From: Alphaproteobacteria bacterium
Lineage (GTDB): Bacteria; Pseudomonadota; Alphaproteobacteria; Rickettsiales; UBA1997
NCBI GenBank assembly: GCA_016869775.1
Contig: VGDJ01000038.1
Span: 1 to 9,447 of the forward strand
Direction of reading: 5' to 3'
Length of the DNA stretch: 9,447 nucleotides
A model generated the notes under the pieces. The model made no database searches and had not been told where the DNA came from. It saw nothing but the letters and a program-made list of their open reading frames with translations. Shown here piece after piece: positions 6,984 through 9,447 of the stretch (within the stretch, counting starts at the first letter, position 1; each line of letters starts with the position of its first letter). The translations under genes and the position numbers were made by a program.

Positions 6984-7670
6984 TTAAAATAAAACTTTTA
7001 GAGATTCAAAAAGTAATGATCCATCGTTAGAACCAGTGTTTATATCAATTGCCCTTTCTGGATGTGGCATCATTCCTAGAACGTTTTTGTTTTTATTATA
7101 TACTCCAGCGATATTTAAAATTGAACCATTTGGATTTGATTCATTTGCTACATTTCCTGATTCATCAACATATCTAAAGGCAACCATATTGGAGTCTTCG
7201 ATCATTTTAATAACATCGTTGGGAGCAAAATAATTGCCATCCATATGAGCGATTGGAATTTTAATGATTTGTCGATTTTTATATTTATTTGTAAAATCAG
7301 TATTGGTGTTTTCAACCCTCAAATATAATTGACGACATATAAATTTAATTTTTTCGTTTCTAAGAAGAACTCCGGGTAATAAGTTGCATTCAGTAAGAAT
7401 TTGAAAACCGTTACAAATTCCAAGAATTCTGACCCCTTTTTGAGATAATCTTTTAACTTCATTCATAACCGGTGAAATGCTTGCCATTGCGCCACTTCTA
7501 AGATAATCTCCAAAAGAAAATCCACCTGGGATTATAATTAAATCTAGATCGTTATCGAGGTTTGTTTCGGTGTGCCAAATTTTTTGGACTTTGTTTGAGA
7601 CTTTATTTAGAGCGTCCAGAGCATCTCGATCACAGTTTGAACCAGGAAAAGTAATAACAGCTGATTTCAT
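6984..7670 (-). CDS. purQ: Phosphoribosylformylglycinamidine synthase, glutaminase subunit
   Basis: This class I glutamine amidotransferase subunit of FGAM synthase hydrolyses glutamine and delivers ammonia to PurL for FGAR to FGAM conversion (step 4 of purine synthesis). The 228 residues contain the N-terminal VITFPGSNCDRD (5-16), PGGFSFGDYLRSGAMAS (48-64), the nucleophile elbow GICNGFQ with Cys86, and the triad His203/Glu205 in MMPHPERAID. All three catalytic residues are present and the length is normal. It sits between purS (12-base gap) and purN (1-base gap). Because PurQ is a separate protein, the FGAM synthase is the three-part PurS-PurQ-PurL type. The catalytic PurL gene is not in this window and must lie elsewhere. 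Confidence 0.97.
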   Translation of the reverse strand: MKSAVITFPGSNCDRDALDALNKVSNKVQKIWHTETNLDNDLDLIIIPGGFSFGDYLRSGAMASISPVMNEVKRLSQKGVRILGICNGFQILTECNLLPGVLLRNEKIKFICRQLYLRVENTNTDFTNKYKNRQIIKIPIAHMDGNYFAPNDVIKMIEDSNMVAFRYVDESGNVANESNPNGSILNIAGVYNKNKNVLGMMPHPERAIDINTGSNDGSLLFESLKVLF

Positions 7671-7682
7671 TGAGTAATTTGA

Positions 7683-7931
7683 TTAATTTTTGATAATTTC
7701 GAACGAATAATCTTCGATTATTTTATTGACCAATAATTTATCGCATACGCTATCAACAATATTGTTTATTTTATTTTCATCAGTTTCATTAATTTCAAAA
7801 TCCACGAACTTTCCTTGACGAACATTTCCAATTTGAGAATATCCTAAATTTTTAACTAATGAATTTTCAATAGCTTTTCCTTGAGTATCGAGAACAGCTT
7901 TTTTTAGAGCAATGTTAATTCTGACTTTCAT
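7683..7931 (-). CDS. purS: Phosphoribosylformylglycinamidine synthase, PurS subunit
   Basis: This is the small structural subunit that bridges PurQ and PurL in the three-part FGAM synthase and is thought to help ammonia transfer. The 82 residues are the normal family length. The pattern fits PurS: an opening beta strand (MKVRINIALKKAVLDTQGKAIENSL, with the conserved VLDPQG-like block), followed by LGYSQIGNVRQGKFVDFEI and a C-terminal helix and strand (NPVIEDYSFEI-like ending, here NKIIEDYSFEI). It has no catalytic residues, as expected. The gene lies 3 bases after the purC stop and 12 bases before the purQ start, the classic purC-purS-purQ order. Such a short gene is easy to miss, but the family match and context leave little doubt. 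Confidence 0.95.
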   Translation of the reverse strand: MKVRINIALKKAVLDTQGKAIENSLVKNLGYSQIGNVRQGKFVDFEINETDENKINNIVDSVCDKLLVNKIIEDYSFEIIKN

Positions 7932-7934
7932 AAA

Positions 7935-8663
7935 TTATAGATTATTGATGGAAATTTTAAGTCTTCTTGCAACTTCTTGGTAGGCTTCAATAAGTCCACC
8001 AAGGTCACGACGAAAACGATCTTTATCGAGTTTTTCAAGTGTATTTTTGTCCCACAATCGACAACTATCTGGACTAATTTCATCAGCCAAAATAATTGAG
8101 TTACTATCACAATCAAGGCCAAATTCAATTTTAAAATCAACCAATTTTACTGAAATATCGTTAAAAATTTTAATGAGAATTTGATTAATTTTTAAACTTA
8201 AATTTTTTAATTCAGATAGTTGATTTTTATTAATTAATTTTAAGACATTTGTTGCATGATCATCGTTAATTATTGGATCATGAAGTTCATCTTTTTTATA
8301 ACAAATTTCAAAAACCGGTTCACATAATTCTTCGCCTTCTTTGATTCCAAGTCTTTTTGCCATTGAACCTGCGACGGTATTTCGAATAATAATCTCAAGA
8401 GGTATGATTTTAACTTTTTTAATGAGTTGTTCTCTATTATTAATTCTTTTAATAAAGTGAGTGGGAATTGAATTTTTTTCCAACTCAATCATTATGAATT
8501 CAGAAATATAGTTATTTAAAACACCTTTTCCATCTATGATAGCTTTTTTTTGAGCATTAAAAGCGGTAGCATCATCTTTAAAAAATTGTATTAATTGATT
8601 TTGATTTGAAGTTTGAAAAAGAATTTTAGCTTTTCCTTCATATATTTGTGAAAGTTTTTCCAT
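7935..8663 (-). CDS. purC: Phosphoribosylaminoimidazole-succinocarboxamide synthase (SAICAR synthetase)
   Basis: It ligates aspartate to CAIR using ATP to form SAICAR in de novo purine synthesis. The 242 residues match the bacterial norm of about 240. The N-terminal nucleotide loop YEGKAK is at 8-13, followed by DDATAFNAQKKA (30-41), PLEIIIRNTVAGS (88-100), DDHATNV (134-140), the acidic substrate region VDFKIEFGLDCD (175-186), and the signature ADEISPDSCRLWD (193-205). The ATG at 8663 precedes the family N-terminus by only a few residues. It is the first purine gene of the run, 37 bases downstream of the hemF stop, so a promoter could lie in that gap or within hemF. Confidence 0.97.
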   Translation of the reverse strand: MEKLSQIYEGKAKILFQTSNQNQLIQFFKDDATAFNAQKKAIIDGKGVLNNYISEFIMIELEKNSIPTHFIKRINNREQLIKKVKIIPLEIIIRNTVAGSMAKRLGIKEGEELCEPVFEICYKKDELHDPIINDDHATNVLKLINKNQLSELKNLSLKINQILIKIFNDISVKLVDFKIEFGLDCDSNSIILADEISPDSCRLWDKNTLEKLDKDRFRRDLGGLIEAYQEVARRLKISINNL

Positions 8664-8700
8664 TATTGAATTAAAATTTAAGTTAAAGTTTTCTTTAAAA
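8664..8700 (-). other. Short hemF-purC intergenic gap with small inverted repeat
   Basis: These 37 bases are the largest gap in the minus-strand series. They contain TTAAAG (8683-8688) and CTTTAA (8693-8698) around a TTTT spacer, a 6-bp inverted repeat with one G-C pair, with no uninterrupted T-run following on the minus strand. It is not a convincing terminator. I see no clear promoter or purine riboswitch, so hemF and the purine genes may be transcribed together. Confidence 0.3.
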
Positions 8701-9447
8701 TTATTCCCATTTTGCTATTGGAGGAAGGGACATCAAAATAGCATCAAAATTTCCGCCCGTCATTAAACCAAAGCGAGTACCGCGATCATAAACTAAATTA
8801 AATTCTGCATAAAGACCCCGTTTTTTTAGCTGAATTTCTTTTTCTTGATCAGAATATTTTTTAGTCATTTGTCTGCGCACAATTTTTGGATAAATATCGA
8901 GAAATGCGAGACCAATATTTTTAGTAAATTCTAGATCATTGGCAAAATTATCTGTGTTAAGATAATCATAAAATATTCCTCCAACTCCCCTAGATAAGCC
9001 GCGATGTTTAATAAAAAAATATTCGTCGCACCATTTTTTATATTTATCGTAATAAGTTAAATCGGTGTAATCGCAGGCTTTTTTGAGAGTAGAATGGAAA
9101 TCTATCGTATCTTGAGGATTTTCAATCGCCGGATTTAAATCGGTGCCTCCCCCAAACCAAGATTTTTGGGTACAAATAAAACGAGTGTTTAAATGAACCG
9201 CAGGAACAAGTGGATTTTTCATATGCGCAACCAATGATATCCCACAAGCCCAAAATCTGGGATTTTCATTTGCACCGGGGATTTCATTACGAAATTCACT
9301 TGAAAATTCTCCGTAAACTTCAGAGAAATTAACGCCAACCTTTTCAAAGACATTACCTTTCATAATCGATATTTCACCATAGCCACCTTCTTCATTAGGC
9401 ATTGATTTATCCACTCTATTCCAGTTTTTTCTAATAAATTTAGCAGG
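8701..9447 (-). CDS. hemF: Oxygen-dependent coproporphyrinogen III oxidase (5' end cut by window)
   Basis: It oxidatively decarboxylates coproporphyrinogen III to protoporphyrinogen IX using O2, a late haem step, implying aerobic growth. The reading frame stays open through the right edge. The 248 visible residues begin inside the protein at PAKFIRKNWNR, which aligns with the FVEDSWQR region of E. coli HemF. The in-frame GTG at 9414 is therefore an internal valine, not the start, and about 25-35 N-terminal residues are missing. Motifs include VFEKVGVNFSEVYGE (33-47), the active-site WFGGGTDLNP (97-106), YKKWCDEYFFIKHRGLSRGVGGIFYDYLN (136-164) and AEFNLVYDRGTRFGLMTGG near the end. The protein stops at ILMSLPPIAKWE, about 25 residues before the E. 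coli end. The glycine-rich loop reads EEGGYGE rather than GGGGRS. It heads the visible minus-strand series before purC. Confidence 0.96.
   Translation of the reverse strand, partial: PAKFIRKNWNRVDKSMPNEEGGYGEISIMKGNVFEKVGVNFSEVYGEFSSEFRNEIPGANENPRFWACGISLVAHMKNPLVPAVHLNTRFICTQKSWFGGGTDLNPAIENPQDTIDFHSTLKKACDYTDLTYYDKYKKWCDEYFFIKHRGLSRGVGGIFYDYLNTDNFANDLEFTKNIGLAFLDIYPKIVRRQMTKKYSDQEKEIQLKKRGLYAEFNLVYDRGTRFGLMTGGNFDAILMSLPPIAKWE

Noticed and set aside
7928..8140. Second minus-strand frame overlapping purC
   Set aside because: It is a shifted reading of the conserved purC sequence with no family features. The frames at 2333-2515 (opposite asd), 6011-6208 (in def) and 8270-8488 (in purC) are similar shadows.
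8683..8698. Terminator after hemF
   Set aside because: The stem is six base pairs with one G-C pair and no proper T-run follows on the minus strand.
9412..9414. GTG as the hemF start
   Set aside because: The frame stays open to the window edge and the residues before it (FIRKNWNR) match HemF, so it is an internal valine.

Overview
This is an AT-rich window (roughly 30% GC by eye) of ordinary, densely packed bacterial core genome. Eleven complete or partial genes plus one cut gene fill almost all of it, and the longest gene-free stretch is about 92 bases. The gene set points to a Gram-negative alphaproteobacterium, probably Rickettsiales-like: lipid A synthesis (lpxB), aerobic haem synthesis (hemF), a small separate PurS subunit (as in alphaproteobacteria, unlike the large fused PurL of enteric bacteria), and a peptide deformylase whose motif I variant (GLASVQVG) and C-terminal tail resemble Rickettsia deformylase as I remember it. 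Complete purine, arginine/lysine-branch and biotin genes argue against a strongly reduced Rickettsia sensu stricto. The exact lineage cannot be fixed from the sequence alone.

Layout. Positions 1-1826 (minus strand) hold lpxB followed by a D-Ala-D-Ala carboxypeptidase gene that overlaps it by 4 bases and runs off the left edge; both serve the cell envelope. Positions 1827-1918 are a divergent promoter region. asd (plus strand, 1919-2932) is the only plus-strand gene and makes aspartate semialdehyde. It converges on argB (minus, 3003-3968), and a symmetrical bidirectional terminator lies between them at 2943-2974. Upstream of argB a 22-bp perfect palindrome with a flanking T-run (3990-4021) probably ends the next transcript.

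From 9447 down to 4025 (minus strand) runs a tight series: hemF (5' end outside the window), purC, purS, purQ, purN, def, a type II secretion/type IV pilus F-family inner-membrane gene, and bioD. From purC onward, junctions are 12 bases or less, and three are stop/start overlaps (TAATG twice, ATGA once), so this looks like one translationally coupled operon. PurC, PurS, PurQ and PurN all serve de novo IMP synthesis. Def, the secretion protein and BioD are functionally unrelated passengers.

I found no mobile element, CRISPR array, tRNA, rRNA or riboswitch, and no convincing novel system. The most notable features are the near absence of Shine-Dalgarno sequences at eleven start codons, a histidine-rich insertion in the deformylase, an orphan secretion F gene inside a purine operon, and the missing purL next to purS/purQ.
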